Source of the DNA: Strigamia acuminata
Lineage: Eukaryota > Arthropoda > Chilopoda > Geophilomorpha > Linotaeniidae
Assembly (NCBI GenBank): GCA_949358305.1
Contig: OX442315.1
Coordinates: forward strand, 22,904,427-22,968,426
DNA length: 64,000 bases
Direction: 5' to 3'
Shown here: positions 62,737 through 64,000 of the stretch, piece after piece
Numbering within the stretch: position 1 is the stretch's first letter
Layout: the number at the start of each line of letters is the position of its first letter
Notes under the pieces: generated by a model
The model's database searches: none
Told to the model about the DNA's origin: nothing
The model's input: the letters and a program-made list of their open reading frames with translations, nothing else
Made by a program: the position numbers and the translations under genes

Positions 62737-64000
62737 GTTTCTAGAGCAAGAACATCTGCCACCCGCCTTTAACTGAGTTTGCTATGGTTTTCAGTGAAAA
62801 CGTAAGATTGGTCCTCAAGAAAGTCGTCTCACAGATTGCATGGCCATGCGATAGTGTCAACAATACAATACAGTACAATACAATATAATCCCATCATCCC
62901 TCGTTGTTGTCTGTTTTTAATCAAGAAAATATAAGCTGGAATTCATAAAAACTTCTCACCTAAGTGAAAAAGACGAAACAGTCCAGACTAGGAATAAAAT
63001 TACAGTTCATGCCCAGTAATTTGATGCGAAATTCAAACTGTGCATCCCGGTCTGTGCAGACAGTTATGTAACATTTTTTAAATATGGTTCAAATTGTGAA
63101 ATATAGAGTATATTTTTTTATTGCTTTTTCTGCTTTATTTGTATTATTATTTAAAGAGGTTTGGTAATATTAAAGCCAGTAATTAGGCCTAATACTTAAA
63201 TAGCAACAAGGTGTCTACGGGAATCCTGTGTACTGAACGGAATGCACAGTTTGAATTTAGCAGATCCAAATATCCCGAAATTTATAATTCGATTACAGAT
63301 TTTTTGCTCGCAAAAGCTTTACAAATTAAACCCTGAAAACCCAGTTAGAAAAAAAAGTAATACCAATACATAAATATTATTATTAAAAATAAAATCCAAA
63401 GCAATAAATTGATTTTTCTTCTTCTTAAATGTAAATTTAAATCAGATTATAAACCAAAAATTCCATCTTATGTACTCGTTGGAACGCAAAGCTGCTCAAA
63501 ATGATAAATTGTTAAATTAGAATCACCCTGAAACTAATTTGGAGAAATCGAAACAAACTTCAAAGAGAATAAAAGTGGAGGTATTCTAACCCAGCTTCGT
63601 ATGCCTCAAAGAGAATGTCTGCGTGCAATCTAATAAATTTCCTCTACCACCAAGTCATCAGTTGGCACAGGTGGCCTTACCAACCGTTTCCCGCCACTTA
63701 TCAACTCTTTGCTGAGGCTAGCTTCTCTGCCTTGCCCAGACTGGCAACTGGCCATCTGTCAATTGAATGAACCTCAATTCTGTCCCACACAAAGTAAAGA
63801 AAGTAGTAATTTTAACGTATTCCAACTTAGTCCACCAACATTTTTCAATTGTTTACTCCTCTCCTACAGCTCGCCTCACCCGCCCGCCAAGAAAAACAAT
63901 GTAACAAATAAGGAAGGTGCAAAAGCGAAAGATAAAAAAGAAGAAAAAGAAGGAAAAAAAGAGATTCATATTTGAATTGCAAATGCTCTTTGCACGGTAA
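62737..64000. other. AT-rich region, nothing recognised
   Basis: Contains a short ACAAT-type pentanucleotide repeat at about 62862-62886. The lysine-rich open frame at 63709-63975 has no recognisable similarity and is probably chance. Confidence 0.5.

Noticed and set aside
1-64000. CRISPR arrays, operons, prokaryotic promoters or phage genes
   Set aside because: The intron-exon structure and gene families are animal nuclear; no such features were seen.

Overview
The window is nuclear DNA of an AT-rich invertebrate animal. Genes are split into many short exons with GT-AG introns of about 50-1000 bp, there are no operons or ribosome binding sites, and the two complete core-promoter signals seen are TATA boxes. 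Gene content (four-LIM UNC-115/abLIM protein, two Skeletor-type DM13/DOMON proteins, RNase P subunit p30) fits an ecdysozoan, most likely an arthropod; the species cannot be named from sequence alone.

Layout. 1-8790 (+): a complete actin-binding LIM protein gene with 20 coding exon positions, two possible first exons and one tandemly duplicated exon pair whose phases force mutually exclusive use. 11074-11942 (-): a small secreted Gly/Tyr/Gln/Ser-rich repeat protein with its own TATA box. 16293-18270 (+): a nine-exon short-chain dehydrogenase/reductase with TATA box, 5' UTR intron and poly(A) signal. 18529-21690 (-) and 21865-25821 (+): two full-length Skeletor-like paralogues (683 and 681 aa), head to head with 174 bp between start codons. 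25913-29388 (-): RPP30, ten exons found, first exon not found; its 3' end overlaps that of the second Skeletor-like gene. The left 30 kb is compact and mostly convergent/divergent.

30-64 kb holds no gene I can support. It is AT-rich single-copy-looking DNA with mobile-element remnants: a 564-bp inverted-repeat element (52.4 kb), an internally deleted DIRS-like tyrosine-recombinase retrotransposon with inverted terminal repeats and an internal complementary region (57.2-59.0 kb), and a 696-bp hairpin-rich foldback element with 3-bp target duplication (62.0-62.7 kb) inserted beside an older repeat that has a second copy at 15.2 kb. A 5S rRNA-derived SINE-like sequence lies in an intron of the plus-strand Skeletor-like gene.

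The genes do not form an obvious pathway. Clearest functional units are the divergent Skeletor pair, which probably shares a promoter, and the abLIM splice switch. All exon boundaries were read by eye from reading-frame continuity, splice signals and family similarity; no search or alignment program was run.
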